In this document: positions 34,444-47,200 of the stretch, piece by piece
Layout: every line of letters starts with the position of its first letter
Position numbering within the stretch: the stretch's first letter is position 1
Assembly: GCA_964017065.1 (NCBI GenBank)
Contig: OZ024787.1
Coordinates: 4,058,503-4,122,502, forward strand
Direction of reading: 5' to 3'
Length of the DNA: 64,000 bases
Source: Haliclona indistincta
Taxonomy: Eukaryota; Porifera; Demospongiae; Haplosclerida; Chalinidae
Notes under the pieces: model-generated
What the model was told of the DNA's origin: nothing
Seen by the model: only the letters and a program-made list of their open reading frames with translations
Databases searched by the model: none
Made by a program: the position numbers and the translations under genes

Positions 34444-37400
34444 ATGGCTGCTGCACTACTAGTGTTGCTGCTGTTGTTAGCTGTACCTCTCACTGCTTTC
34501 ACAACCACTGATGTCTACTATGTCATAGCTGATGATGCTGAGCAGTCATGTCCTCCACACCAGATATGCCACAACCTCTCCTACTACATCTCCCAGCTGG
34601 ACTACTACTTCACCTCTGACACCACCATCATCTTCTTGGATGGAGAACACAGCTTTGACAGAGAGGATCTTGTACATGTCAATAATGTACACGACCTGAC
34701 TCTGAAGGGACAAGGTCAGTGGCCGGTAGCAGGAGCTGATGAGACTGTGATGCAGTCTACTGTCATTATCAACTGCACCAGAGCGAGAGGAGGGTTCTAC
34801 TTTGCTGTCTCTCATTACATCACTGTTGAAGGTCTTACATTAGTCAACTGTGGAGGACTGAATAACACTGCTGTGATGTACTTTGATACTGTCGTGAATA
34901 TTTTCTTTTTCAAGAATTCAATACAACACATGACAGGATATGGACTATTTGTCCAAAACTGTGACAATGTCATCATCACCAACTGCTCCTACTATCATTC
35001 AGCATTGTGTAATATCAGTGACTACGAGTATGCATATGGTGGTGGAGTAGGCATTGTCTATGATACTCAGTACAGCAATACAGGTTACACACTAGAGCTA
35101 TCACACTCCAATATGACCAAGTGTTGTAGTGTTCTACAAGGTGGAGGAGGTATATCCTTACAAGCAAAATCTAGATTTGGTTCAGTAAGATTACTATTGA
35201 GTCATCTGGTGCTCTCACATAACTCAGTATCAGATAATTTAATAAATCCAGGAGCTGGTTTGGGTGCAGTGATGATTGATAATGGTACTGTGTCACTTAC
35301 TATAAGCAACTGTCTTTTCTTTCATGGACATGCTTTTGATCTTGGTTCAGGAGGTATGTATTTCTTTGTTGACACTACTCGAGTAGTAATCACAATTCAG
35401 AACACAGACTTGATGGAAAATGAAGGTTCTAGAGCTAGTGAGATTTATTTCCAAAGTTTCAACTCACATGACTCATCATTGTCTATACTGAACTCAACTA
35501 TCACACACACAGAAACACTGTCATTGAATGGAGTGAGTATCAAGGGCTGTTGCACTAGAGTCATTTTTAACAACACTAGAATGAGACTTACTAAGCAAAT
35601 TTCAAGTGGCGTGTGTGCAATTGGTCATATTCAAGGTTTTGGTTATGCGCAATCATTAACAATGGACAACTGTATTATTGAGAGAAGTCAAAGTGGGACA
35701 GCACTTTTACAAGTGAGTGGCATGGTATACCTTATCAGTAATTGTACATTCTCAAAAAATTCAGGAAATCAGTCAGTTATCATGATTCATCAAAGTGATG
35801 ACATTAATTTAGAATGTTTATCGAAGAATATTTCAACGTATTGCGGTATTATTAGAAACTGTTTAATATCTGATAATAACATGACTGGAATTGTTATTTT
35901 GAAGAGTACCAAAGGATTAATTTTTAAAGGTCACAATGTGATACAGAACAACAGAAACACACAGGGAGCTGGTATTGTACTCATGAGCAATGTCTACATT
36001 ATAGTCAGTGGTGAGTTGTTGCTGTACAACAACACTGCTGATAAACATGGCGGAGCAATTCTTGTGATACAGCCACTATTCAATTCACAACTGCCAATTC
36101 CAATTTGTACCATGAATCTTTATGGAGCTTCTAGTTCAGTGATCTTCTCGGGAAACAGAGCAGGGCAAGGAGGGAGTGACATGTATGGTGCTATACTGAT
36201 GGGTTGTTATGATGATCTTGGGAACATTATATCACATGTAGGACATTCTAATGAAACCTCATGGTACTTTGACACCCCTTTTAAGAAATATCTTAATTTC
36301 ATTAACACAGACAGACTCTCCTCCATGTCCTCTGACCCCACCATGGTCTGCTTCTGTAACACCACCACCAACTTGCCAGACTGCTCTGATAGGACCCTTC
36401 ACATACAAACATATCCAGGACTAGAGTTCAGCACAAAAATAGCATCAGTAGGATACTATGGTGGTACAAGTCCTGGTGTTGTGCAGGTCACCGCTCAACA
36501 TGCAAAACTAGTTCGATACTATGGACATAATCAGAACACAAGCTGTTTCCAGCTCTACATTCTCCTGCAGAACACATCCTCAACAACAGCACTGGTTGAT
36601 ATCAGAGTAGATGGTGGACTACAAGACTGGGGTGTGTCTATTGGAGTGCAAAATTTAGAATGTCCGATTGGCTTCACTGAGATCTCAGGACAGTGTCAAT
36701 GTGAGCAATTTTTGGATACTCGCAATGTCCAATGCAATTTGTCAGCCACACCTTTCAACTTCATGAGATCAGGCAACGGTTGGTTTGGCTACATCAACAA
36801 CACTCAGTGTATAACAAGTACTACTAATTGTCCTTTTGACTACTGCAATCAATCCAATGTCTCATTTGATATCATGGCACCTGATCGTCAGTGTGAAGCC
36901 AATAGAACAGGTATACTTTGTGGACAATGCCAGTCTCACCTTAGTATCATGCTGGGATCCAACCACTGTGGTACTTGCTCTAACTGGTATCTTTTCTTGT
37001 TGCCAGTGTTTGCCATCGCTGGAATAGTGTTGGTGGCTGTGTTGATGTTCCTGAACTTGAGTGTCTCTGTTGGAAATATAAATGGACTACTTTTCTATGC
37101 TAATATGGTGAAGCTCAATGAAGCTTTCTTCTTCCCAAATGGTAGTATTCCAGTTGTGAGCCAGTTCATCTCATGGCTGAACCTTGACCTGGGTATTGAA
37201 GTGTGCTTGTTTGATGGACTGGATGGCTACTGGAACACTTGGCTACAGTTTGTCTTTCCTGCTTACCTGTTCCTACTCATGGGCTGCATTATTGTGGGGT
37301 GCCGCTACTCTGTGTGGTTTTGCAGGTTGTGTGGCTCTCATGCTGTCCCAGCACTAGCTACATTAGCTTTTATCCCATATACAAAAATCGTACACACAGC

Positions 37401-38229
37401 CACTAATGCTCTTTCTTTGTCTCGTCTGCCATGTAATGAAAGTATACTGACAGTGTGGAGTGTAGATGGGAACATTGAGTATGGCAGTGGTAAACACCTT
37501 ATTCTGGTAGTCTTCTCTTGTGTTGTCCTTGTCATTGGACTAGCTTATCCTGTTTTAGTGTTGTGTGCTCCTCTGCTGGAGAGATACAGTCACAAGTGTA
37601 TCCCACAGCACAGGTGGAATCCTGTGGCAAGGGTCAAGCCACTGTTGGATGCTTACGGAGGACCTTACAAAGACAAGTATCGTTTCTGGACAGGAGTGAC
37701 TCTGATGGTGCGACTGACTCTCACTGTGACATCTTCCTTTTCATCTATTTTGAGTGTCTCTATCACTGCCATGATTGTTAGTGTTCTTGTACTGTGGTCT
37801 TTAACAGATTGTGTATACAAAGAAAAAGTTCTTGGCGCACTTGATGCATATTTTCTTCTTAACGCAATTCTATTAAGCTTTGTTATTCTGCTTTTAGATT
37901 TTCTCAAGTTAGATTATCAAATAGCAACCATTGTGTCCATTTGCTTGTCACTAGTTGTCTGTCTTGTTACTATGGCAATGAACATCTGGCTGAACTTTGA
38001 TCTTAAAAGGATGAAGAGAAGGCTAGGGTTTAGAGACAAACCAGATGAGTACAGAGCAATGACCCAAGTGGCAGCAGACAGATCTCCTCCAGGATCCCCA
38101 CCATCAATAGTGTATGGTTCACATAGAGGAGAGCATCAGTTTGTACTGGAGTTTCCCCATCCTCATGAAGAGAATGAGTCTTCCTCTCCAGTGCTGTTAG
38201 CAAGAGAACCACTACTGTTTGAATCATGA
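34444..38229 (+). CDS. Beta-helix ectodomain / multi-pass membrane protein (copy 1)
   Basis: One uninterrupted exon of 1261 aa. It has a signal peptide (MAAALLVLLLLLAVPLTAF), then about 640 residues of parallel-beta-helix-like repeats with recurring xISNCxF/IxNCxF rungs, many N-glycosylation sites and short asparagine ladders. A Cys-rich neck follows (ECPIGF...GQCQCEQF at about 740; GILCGQCQSHLS...CGTCSNW up to 845). From 846 to about 1182 there are seven or more hydrophobic segments, beginning YLFLLPVFAIAGIVLVAVL and including WLNLDLGIEVCLFDGLDGYW. The cytoplasmic tail of about 80 residues carries SPPGSPPSIVYG and an acidic dileucine-like REPLLF end. I recognise the membrane part as an uncharacterised family seen in sponges and cnidarians; its function is unknown. 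Intronless and TATA-driven. Confidence 0.82.
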   Translation: MAAALLVLLLLLAVPLTAFTTTDVYYVIADDAEQSCPPHQICHNLSYYISQLDYYFTSDTTIIFLDGEHSFDREDLVHVNNVHDLTLKGQGQWPVAGADETVMQSTVIINCTRARGGFYFAVSHYITVEGLTLVNCGGLNNTAVMYFDTVVNIFFFKNSIQHMTGYGLFVQNCDNVIITNCSYYHSALCNISDYEYAYGGGVGIVYDTQYSNTGYTLELSHSNMTKCCSVLQGGGGISLQAKSRFGSVRLLLSHLVLSHNSVSDNLINPGAGLGAVMIDNGTVSLTISNCLFFHGHAFDLGSGGMYFFVDTTRVVITIQNTDLMENEGSRASEIYFQSFNSHDSSLSILNSTITHTETLSLNGVSIKGCCTRVIFNNTRMRLTKQISSGVCAIGHIQGFGYAQSLTMDNCIIERSQSGTALLQVSGMVYLISNCTFSKNSGNQSVIMIHQSDDINLECLSKNISTYCGIIRNCLISDNNMTGIVILKSTKGLIFKGHNVIQNNRNTQGAGIVLMSNVYIIVSGELLLYNNTADKHGGAILVIQPLFNSQLPIPICTMNLYGASSSVIFSGNRAGQGGSDMYGAILMGCYDDLGNIISHVGHSNETSWYFDTPFKKYLNFINTDRLSSMSSDPTMVCFCNTTTNLPDCSDRTLHIQTYPGLEFSTKIASVGYYGGTSPGVVQVTAQHAKLVRYYGHNQNTSCFQLYILLQNTSSTTALVDIRVDGGLQDWGVSIGVQNLECPIGFTEISGQCQCEQFLDTRNVQCNLSATPFNFMRSGNGWFGYINNTQCITSTTNCPFDYCNQSNVSFDIMAPDRQCEANRTGILCGQCQSHLSIMLGSNHCGTCSNWYLFLLPVFAIAGIVLVAVLMFLNLSVSVGNINGLLFYANMVKLNEAFFFPNGSIPVVSQFISWLNLDLGIEVCLFDGLDGYWNTWLQFVFPAYLFLLMGCIIVGCRYSVWFCRLCGSHAVPALATLAFIPYTKIVHTATNALSLSRLPCNESILTVWSVDGNIEYGSGKHLILVVFSCVVLVIGLAYPVLVLCAPLLERYSHKCIPQHRWNPVARVKPLLDAYGGPYKDKYRFWTGVTLMVRLTLTVTSSFSSILSVSITAMIVSVLVLWSLTDCVYKEKVLGALDAYFLLNAILLSFVILLLDFLKLDYQIATIVSICLSLVVCLVTMAMNIWLNFDLKRMKRRLGFRDKPDEYRAMTQVAADRSPPGSPPSIVYGSHRGEHQFVLEFPHPHEENESSSPVLLAREPLLFES

Positions 38230-39962
38230 ACTCACTGACATCTCCTCCTATTGCACTCTGCCTTAAACACCAGCACATAATGCATTCTCATTCTTTTGTA
38301 TTCCTTTTCCTCATCATTAGATTCTTGTAAACATTCTACTAGGCTAGTATCAGTAGGATTCTGTTAACATGTAATTTACTATTATTTCTTCATTGTCTCA
38401 ATAATTATTATGTGTGCATAGCAATATGAAACTGCATGTGCAATGCTTTAGCTGAAGGCAAGAATGAGCATAATACTGCTGAAAATGCAGATCTTGGTAG
38501 GTCCATGAGTTACTGCGTCATTGCTAGATTCATGTGAGCCTTGGCAGCAACTATATGGACATCTCCTGGGTACTCTCGATAGGATAAAAGCTAAGAGAGA
38601 GATATATGATACATAGAGAGTATAACACAGAGCGGGGACACATCCACGGTCACTCACCATCTTTACTTGTGACAATAGCTGATGTACAGCATTGCTAGTT
38701 TGACAACATGAAGTTTCATCACTGATTGTGAGTAAATGAATTGATTGAGTGGGCAGGTAAAAGAGAGTGCGAATGAGTAGGGCATGCTTGTGCAAAGGAG
38801 GAGAGGAGGGGAGAGTGAAGGAGGAGAGGTGGAGAGAAGAATGAGCCTGCTACAATGTCAAACTTGTTGTGCAGGAGTAGTTGGTTCTGTCTAGTTCACT
38901 GGTTCTAGTAATGTTATCATCTGTTGTTGTGGTCAGGTCTCACTTGATACAAATTTGTGGTAGATGTGGTCAATGAGACTATAGTCTACTTGAGTAAATT
39001 ATCACTGGATGCTATGATTTGATATGTGATGTCATCTGAAAATCATCGACGCCATAATATTTTGAGACTTCTTTACTGAACCCTCTTTGCTTGTGATCAC
39101 CCCTCCCCAGTGACCGAGCCCTCGTTGGCTCCGATGATACCGGATACCGGCTAATACCAAAGAAACTGCTAGTGACTGGACCAATACACTTATACATTGT
39201 GCCCAAACGGGTTTACTCAAATCGTATAAACACTGGAGGAGGAGGAGTGATGTGGTGACCTATGAATATTCATCATTGTAACGTTAGCTTTCATCTTTGT
39301 AACCACTAACCATAGTTTACCTATGCTTTCAATTTTGAACCACATTGACGAAACTCATGAGTCACTCATGAGTTGTCAGACTGCTGCATACAGTCGTGAC
39401 ATACAGTTGTAGTGCATGGTGTGGAGATTGACTTTAAAGCAGGTATTAAAGATCACAAAATTGACTATTTGACAGTACCTTGAAACCTAGCTGAGCCGAC
39501 TGTCAACATTCACCTCTCTAATACGGCCACATGCTAGAGTCCCAACTGCAATGAGTTACGCACCTTGTAATACAGCCACTGGCCTGCATAATTGAAGCTT
39601 TGTCGGAATCACTAACACGTACACTTGATATTGATAACAGTATTAGATCAGGTACACATACATTGCAGCAATCATGTTGCTTGGTGCAAGTGCTGTAAAA
39701 GCAACTCCCTGTGACATTCTCCTGCACTCTTACAGTACTCTTTCATATGGCTTCACTGATGTGACATATCAGGCATCCTGTTGAGATAGATGTGTGATGC
39801 CAATATAGCATCATACTAATCACTTAGTATACTAAATACTTAATGAGTCACTCAGTTGGCAGTCACTGTTAGTAGAGTGGTATTAGTAGAGTGCCAGGAC
39901 ATCAACCAGCCATTGAATATCGCATGAGCAAAATTAATGAGAGTGCCTTCACTGGCCGAGCT
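38230..39962. other. Intergenic between duplication units
   Basis: The first 600 bp have a counterpart after unit 2 (48029-48650). The rest is unique, AT-rich and holds only short open frames; nothing recognisable was seen. Confidence 0.5.
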
Positions 39963-40044
39963 ACGAAATGCTGAAATTGTAAGTTAATGCACTTGTACAA
40001 TGTATACTCAGAGTCACATACAAGTCACTATAACTGATTCACAG

Positions 40045-40099
40045 TATACCTAGTTCTTTAGAGTACATGTTTTACATGTACTCTAAAGAACTAGGTATA
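40045..40099. repeat. Perfect 26-bp-arm palindrome at a duplication breakpoint
   Basis: TATACCTAGTTCTTTAGAGT plus ACATGT (40045-40070) is followed by 3 bases and its exact complement (40074-40099). In unit 1 the corresponding sequence (28314 onward) continues into FBF1 intron 16 with only one arm. Confidence 0.9.
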
Positions 40100-40285
40100 G
40101 TTCTTATAGCTGGTTCTAAGCTGGTTCTAAGCTGGAACTAGGTATAGTAATATAGCTGGTTTATAAGTAAACCAGCTATAGGCATGTTTTACTTATAATG
40201 TGCTTACTCATGATCAATCGTTTGCTCAGATGCTTCTGAGGTGCCATAGCTTCCATTCACTTGAATAGTGTCTATGGTTTTCTTG

Positions 40286-42153
40286 TCAGAAAGAGGATTT
40301 GTAACGTCCTGTGCATGGTGTTGGTGACATGCTGCAAGAAAATAGTTCATTTTAAAACAGCAATACAGTTTTTGATCTAATGCTCACTCATTGTCTGGTG
40401 CAATGGTAGCATAGCAAGCATTGTCCTCTAGGCTAACGCTTCTCTCAGTTGGACAAACAGAAGAGGCTTTATTGTGGTTATTTCGTTTCCTTAGCCAACA
40501 TGCGATAACAACTAGCATTACTATGACTATCACAGCATTAGAGACCAGAATTGCAATGACCGGATAGATCATGATTGCAAGATTAGCAGCATCGGGTTCA
40601 GGAACAGCTGCTGTTGGTGTGGCTTGGAACTGACTTGAAGTTGCTTCAGGCTCTACAGGAAAACCATAATACTACATGTAGCTATAGCAATAAATAAATA
40701 TGGTGGTTATAGGTATTGCAACACGAGCATGCATGTACCTGCACAATAATAAATTCAAATTTGCATTATAAACTATGATTATGACTCAAACATTAATGTC
40801 ACCTACTGGTTGTTGCTCCAGTTCGGTCTTCACTGGTGATATGAATTCCTGTGAATGTGATAATTTAACAAAAGTAATGTAGACACGAATTGTGCAATTT
40901 AGCAACAATCGCACCTGCAGATGCACTGGTGCTAATTTCCACAGAGACCAGAGGAAAATCATAGTTAAAGTACATGTAAGCTGAGTATACTGTGCATGGT
41001 GCAAAATCTTGATTGTATACTGCACGATTGACAGGACCATCATTCTTTTGATAAAGTATCACCGTTTGGGAGTTCATCCAAAATGGCTGAAACACTCCCA
41101 GTATGTCTCCCTCCTGGAACTCCAGTGGAGGGTTGGGGATGTACTCGTGAACATTAGGATGAGTTGGATTTGGTTCAAGAAGATCAAATCCAATTTTGAT
41201 GAACTGTAAACTTTGTGAGTTAACATTTTGACGCCATATTTGAAGCTCAGATAGACGAAGGCTGCCGGGACGATGTTTAGCCCCAACTATCCACTTGGTG
41301 ATAGAGCCACTACAAGTGAAGGTGATGTCTGGAAATATACGTTGCTGTCTTCCTCGGACTATCACAGCATTGATATTGACCTCCATTATCTGATGTCTCA
41401 AAACAGCAGGAGAAGGAAAACTGTTTGAACATGTTGATTCTGTATCATAATAATTATAGAATCAGTTTGCAAGTAACGAGTAATTTTTAACTGTTCTCAC
41501 CAGTAATAAGAGAAATGAGTAATTGCATGTGCTTTTCAGTCAAAGACTCGAGCGTGATTGATGTTGGATTTCTGCGGCTCTTTGTGCAATAGCTGCTACT
41601 ATGCTTGATGTTACTGTTGCTGGAGTAGTACAGAGTAGCAATACTATCGCTCAGGTGTGGCTGGTACACTCCCAACACATCTCCTCTCTGAAACAATATG
41701 GGTGTGTTCAGGTAATACCGGAGTACCCCATCAGGACTGAAGTCTCCTGGATTCAGCCTAATCTCTTGACTGGCTTGTTTGGTGAATACTGTAGAGTTGG
41801 ACTTCTTCCATAACTGCACCTCTGGATACAAGGTCTGATTACCATCCATTCTGGTTGTTGCTCCAAGAAGGAGACCAGTAATAGTTCCACTGCAGCTGAA
41901 GCTCATATCAGGGACCAGGCACAATTCACTGTTTAGATCATTTTGTGAATTACTATCACCGTGTGCAATCTTAGAGGCTCTTCGGATGAGTAGGTCGAGG
42001 TCTATGAACCCACTGGTACAACCATCAGCAGCTACTGGAAGACAATACATGTAGTAGCTAGACCTATAAGAATAAAAATTACGATTTACCTTGTAAGCAA
42101 GCCAGGATTGCAGTCATTGTGAAAAGCATGACATGTTTTTGCCACATTGCCAT
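40286..42153 (-). CDS. Single-pass receptor-like protein (copy 2), tail truncated by frameshift
   Basis: Six exons match copy 1: 42153-42090, 42034-41501, 41439-40915, 40848-40807, 40652-40388 and 40331-40286, giving 491 aa. Signal peptide, both CSG ectodomains, stalk and membrane helix (VSNAVIVIVMLVVIACWLRK) are intact and very close to copy 1. In the last exon a net 4-bp insertion shifts the frame, so the tail ends after GRYKSSF instead of continuing about 25 residues to the GSYGTSEL tyrosine. The receptor may still be made but with only the first tail tyrosine motif (CYATI). Divergent from beta-helix gene 2. Confidence 0.75.
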
Positions 42154-42567
42154 AACTGCATGCAATAGCACAAAACTGAATGGTTCATGGCAAACACCTG
42201 ATTAAATGTGCTGTTCAAAAGATGGGTGGTGCTCGTCCTAGCTGGATGGAGCATGCGCATCAACGTATAAAGAAGTACAGAGATCTCCCTCGTTCACTGG
42301 CGTAGCTCAAGTTATGCTAGGAGTGGGCGGGGCTCGTGTACAGCGCGCACATGCGCGCGTGGGTGAGCTCATCCGGCCTGATTTTCATGCATGCATTATG
42401 GGCTACAAAAGTTCCTTGTTGGTTTACATTGTGGACCAGTGGTAGATTTCTTCATCTCCACATTCTTTTCAATTAATTTTCTTGTACTAATTATTGCACA
42501 GTCAACAACAGATGGTGCATTTAAACTAACTACAGCTTAAACTTACATCACATCATTTGTGAGAGCA

Positions 42568-42656
42568 ATCCAGCTAGCTAGCTAATACAGCTAGCTAGCT
42601 AATATAGCTAGCTAACTAATCTAGCTAGCTAGCTAACACAGCTAGCTAGCTAGCAG
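42568..42656. repeat. AGCT-rich palindromic satellite, unit 2
   Basis: Counterpart of 31550-31634, with the same AGCTAGCTAGCTAA units. Confidence 0.85.
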
Positions 42657-42659
42657 TCA

Positions 42660-42793
42660 GGGGCGAATTGCTGCTGTACTACAACACTGCTGAGAAACTT
42701 GGCTGAGCATTTCTAGTGCTACATACACTATTCAATACCGTGAATTTTTATGTAACTTCTATATAGTTCACTCATGAAACAGAGTAGGGCAAG
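42660..42793 (+). pseudogene. Relic of a beta-helix gene copy, unit 2
   Basis: Counterpart of the relic at 31636-31770. It resembles coding positions about 45820-45965 of beta-helix gene 2, with deletions and stops. The relic therefore predates the unit duplication. Confidence 0.55.
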
Positions 42794-44123
42794 TTTTGTG
42801 CATTAGTCACTAATGCATCCACCATGCATATTAGCTACAAGATCTATCTAGACACTCTGTGTGGGTCTCAATTAGAGTGGTTCCACCAAAATCCGTTAAC
42901 ATGTACTGCATCCCCTGTGTGTGAAAAACATGGTAAGTTGTAGCTATACTGCTATTGTACAGTCAACAACAGATGGTGCATTTAAACAAGCTACAACTTA
43001 AACTTGCATCACATCTTCCTACATTTTCCTCCCTGGGGAATAAAAATCTGAATTCATTGGTGTTAGCGTCTCCCGGGCACAATAGTTGCATCTAGTTGAG
43101 AACCTGGAGGGAGACCGAGTAGTAATGCCAGTGAGATCAGTATTATCAGAAGTAGGGTCACTGCTGCTGTACTAGATCATGAGGTACGACAGAGGGAGAG
43201 GGAGGTTAAGACTGAGGTGATTCTCGATCACCCGAACATAGTGGCTCAGGAGGATCAATGGACTCTTCAAACTTTTTCACTACAATACAACAAATTGTTA
43301 TTTAAAATATGTACATGCCTATTAAAACAATAACGTAACAGATTAATAATAATAAAACTATGCTTACTTCACTGAGATGAAAGAACAAAACAAAAACTCA
43401 TCTGGAAGGGGTATGCTGTACTAACTCATACTGCAGTTATAAACCAAGAATGAGCCATACCTTTCAAATAGTGCGTAAACGACTTTTTTCTTTCTCCCTC
43501 TCTCCCACATCAGTGCATGTGACACTTTCTCAACAAGTATGTTAGTCAGTCATCAACATTACTTCATGATAACGTACATTAGTCCTTGTAAAGTTATAAG
43601 GTTCAGATAAACAGGTTCTGATCCTCCATGACTAATCTCACCGTGTGGGCACCCCTGAAATAGGCACACCAATTAATAACATTATTGCTGTCATTGCATG
43701 TTGTAATGTATTAGCTATCACAGGCAGTGACAACCACAATTATCTTGGATCCGAACTGACAACAAGCACACAGAGCAATAGAGTGAATTTATACATAGTA
43801 TATATTATGAGTCACAATGAGTTACATGACATAAACAAGAACAGAAACAGACACTATACATGTGGTCCCCCAAAAAAGGTTTGTGCATTAGTCACTAATG
43901 CATCCACCATGCATAATAGATACAAGATCTAACTTTAAACTCTGTGTGGGTCTCAATTAGAGTGGTTCCACCAAAATCCATTAACATGTATCCCCTGTGT
44001 GTGAAAAACATGGTAAGTTGTATAGCTATACTGACATTGTACAGTCAACAACAGATGGTGCATTTAAACAAGCTACAATCAACCTAAACTTGCATCACAT
44101 CTTTTGTGAGAGCAATCTAGGGA

Positions 44124-44131
44124 TATAAAAG
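44124..44131 (+). promoter_or_regulatory. TATA box of beta-helix gene 2
   Basis: TATAAAAG lies 88 bp before the ATG, in a stretch almost identical to unit 1. Confidence 0.65.
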
Positions 44132-44218
44132 TGAAACCCTCCTCAGTGTTCACTGTACTGTGACCCAATTGGCAACCTACGTTCCACACTCTGATAGTAC
44201 AGGACTACTAACTAGCTG

Positions 44219-47200
44219 ATGGCTGCTGCACTACTAGTGTTGCTGCTGTTGTTAGCTATACCTCTCTCTGCTTTCACAACCACTGATGTCTACTATGTCA
44301 CAGCTGATGATGCTGAGCAGTCATGTCCTCCACACCAGATATGCCACAACCTCTCCTACTACATCTCACAGCCGGACGACTACTTCACCTCTGACACTGC
44401 CATCATCTTCTTGGAAGGTCAGCACAGCTTTGACAGAGAGGATCTTGTACATGTCAGTAATGTACACAACCTGACCCTGAAGGGACAAGGTCAGTGGCCG
44501 GTAACAGGAGCTGAGGAGACTGTGATGCAGTCTACTGTCACTATCAACTGCACCAAAAGAAGAGGAGGGTTCTACTTTGCTGCCTCTCATAACATCACTG
44601 TTGAAGGTCTTACAGTATTCAACTGTGGAGGACTAGATAACAAAGCTGTGATGTACTTTGATACTGTCGTGAATCTTTTCTTTGTCAAGAATTCAATACA
44701 ACACATGACAGGATATGGACTATTTGTCCATAACTGTGACAATGTTATAATCAACAACTGCTCCTACTATCATTCAACATTTTGCTTCAGTGACTTCTCA
44801 AAATATGGCTACCCTGATGCATATGGTGGTGGAGTAGGCATTGTCTATGATACTCAGTACAGCAATACAGGCTATACACTAGAGCTATCACACTCCAATA
44901 TGACCTATTGTTGTAGTGTTTTACAAGGTGGAGGAGGTATATCCTTACAAGCAAAATCTAGATTTGATTCAGTAAGAGTGCTATTGAGTCATATGGTGCT
45001 CTCACATAACACAGTATCTGATACTGCATCACACTTTACACAATTTGGAGCTGGTTTGGGAGCAGTGATGATTGGTAATGGTGATGTGTCACTTACTATA
45101 AGCAACTGTCTTTTCTTTCATGGACATGCTTTTGGTCAAGGTACAGGAGGTATGTATTTCTTTGTTGACACTATTCGAGTAGTAATCACAATTCAGAACA
45201 CAGACTTGGTGGAAAATGAAGGTTTTGAAGCTAGTGAGATTTATTTCCAAAGCTTCAACTCACATGACTCATCATTGTCTATACTGAACTCAACTATCAC
45301 ACACACAGAAACACCGTCAATGAATGGAGTGAGTATCAAGGGCTGTTGCACTAGAGTCATTTTTAACAACACCAGAATGAGACTTACTAAGCAAATTGAA
45401 AGGGGCATGTTTGTTGAAAGTGAAATTCAAGGTTTTGCTAATTCTATTGATACGCAATCATTGATAATGGACAACTGTATTATTGAGAGAAGTCAAAGTG
45501 GGACAGCACTTTTATATGTGATTGGCGTAAAATACTTTATCAATAATTGTACATTCTCAAATAACTCAGGAACTCAGTCAGTTATCATGATAAGTAGTGT
45601 TGAAACTCATATGGAATGTTCTTGGAATAATATTTCAATGCATTGCGGTATTGTTAGCAACTGTTTAATATCTGATAATAACATGACTGGAATTGTTATT
45701 TTGAAGAGCACCCACGGATTAGTTTTTATTGGTCGCAATTTGATACAGAACAACAGAAATACACAGGGAGCTGGTATTGTACTCATGAACAATGTCCACA
45801 TTATAGTCAGTGGTGAGTTGTTGCTGTACAACAACACTGCTGATAAACAAGGCGGAGCAATTCTTGTGATGAACCCACTATTCAATTCACAACCGCCAAA
45901 TTCAGATTGTACTATCAATATTGATGGGTTTTCTAGTTCAGTGATCTTCTCGGGAAACAGAGCAGGGCAAGGAGGGAGTGATATGTATGGTGCTATACTG
46001 ATGGATTGTCATGCAATTGGGCAATTTATATCACATGTAGGACATCCCAATGAAACCTCATGGTACTTTGACACTCCTCTTATAAAATATCTTCATTTTA
46101 GTAACACTGACAGACTCTCCTCCATGTCCTCTGACCCCATCATGGTCTGCTTCTGTAACACCACCACTAACTTACCAGACTGCTCTGATAGGACCCATCA
46201 CATACAAACATATCCAGGACTAGAGATCAACACGACAATAGCAACAGTAGGATTCTATGGTGGTACGAGTCCTGGTGTTGTGAAAGTCACCGCTCAACAT
46301 GCAAGACTAGTTCGATACTATGGACAAAATGAAACCACTAATTGTTTCCAGCTCCACATTCTCCTGCAGAACACATCCTCAACAACAGCACTGGTTGATA
46401 TCAGAGTGGATGGTGGACTACAAGACTGGGGTGTTTCTATTGGAGTGGACATTCTAAAATGCCCAATTGGCTTTTCTGAGATCTCAGGACAGTGTCAATG
46501 TGAGCAATTTTTGGATACTCGCAATGTCCAATGCAACTTGTTAGCAACACCTTTCAACTTCATGAGATCAGGCAACAGTTGGTTCGGCTACATCAACAAC
46601 ATTCGATTTCAGTGTATAACATGTACTACAAATTGTCCTTTTGACTACTGCAATCGATCTGATGTCTCATTTGATATCATGGCACCTGATCGTCAGTGTG
46701 TGGCCAATAGAACAGGCATACTTTGTGGGCAATGCCAGTCTCACCTTAGTGTAATGTTGGGATCAAACCGTTGTGGTGCTTGCTCCAACTGGTATCTATT
46801 CTTGTTGCCAGTGTTCGCCATCGCTGGAATAGTGTTGGTGGCTGTGTTGATGTTCCTCAACTTGAGTGTCTCTGTCGGAAATATAAATGGACTACTTATC
46901 TATGCTAATATGGTGAAGCTCAATGAAGCTTTCTTCTTCCCAAATGGTAGTATTCCAGTTGTGAGCCAGTTTATCTCATGGCTGAACCTTGACCTGGGCA
47001 TTGAAGTGTGCTTGTTTGATGGACTGGATGGCTACTGGAACACTTGGCTACAGTTTGTCTTTCCTGCTTATCTGTTCCTTCTCATGGGCTGCATTATTGT
47101 GGGATGCCGCTACTCTGTATGGCTTTGCAGGTTGTGTGGCTCTCGTACCGTCCCAACACTAGCTACATTAGCTTTTATCCCATATACAAAAATCGTACAC

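Larger units (their letters stand above)
28228..38800. repeat. Segmental duplication, unit 1
   Basis: This segment is matched almost base for base by 39963-48905, in the order FBF1 exon 16 tail, receptor-like gene (-), AGCT repeats, relic fragments, upstream region, beta-helix gene (+) and 3' flank. Only unit 1 contains the 1.2-kb insertion at 32335-33551. Confidence 0.9.

Noticed and set aside
38448..38795. Minus-strand frame resembling 48187-48657 (CPYSCCQGSHES)
   Set aside because: Shared only because the flank was duplicated; frames differ in length and have no signal or partner exon.
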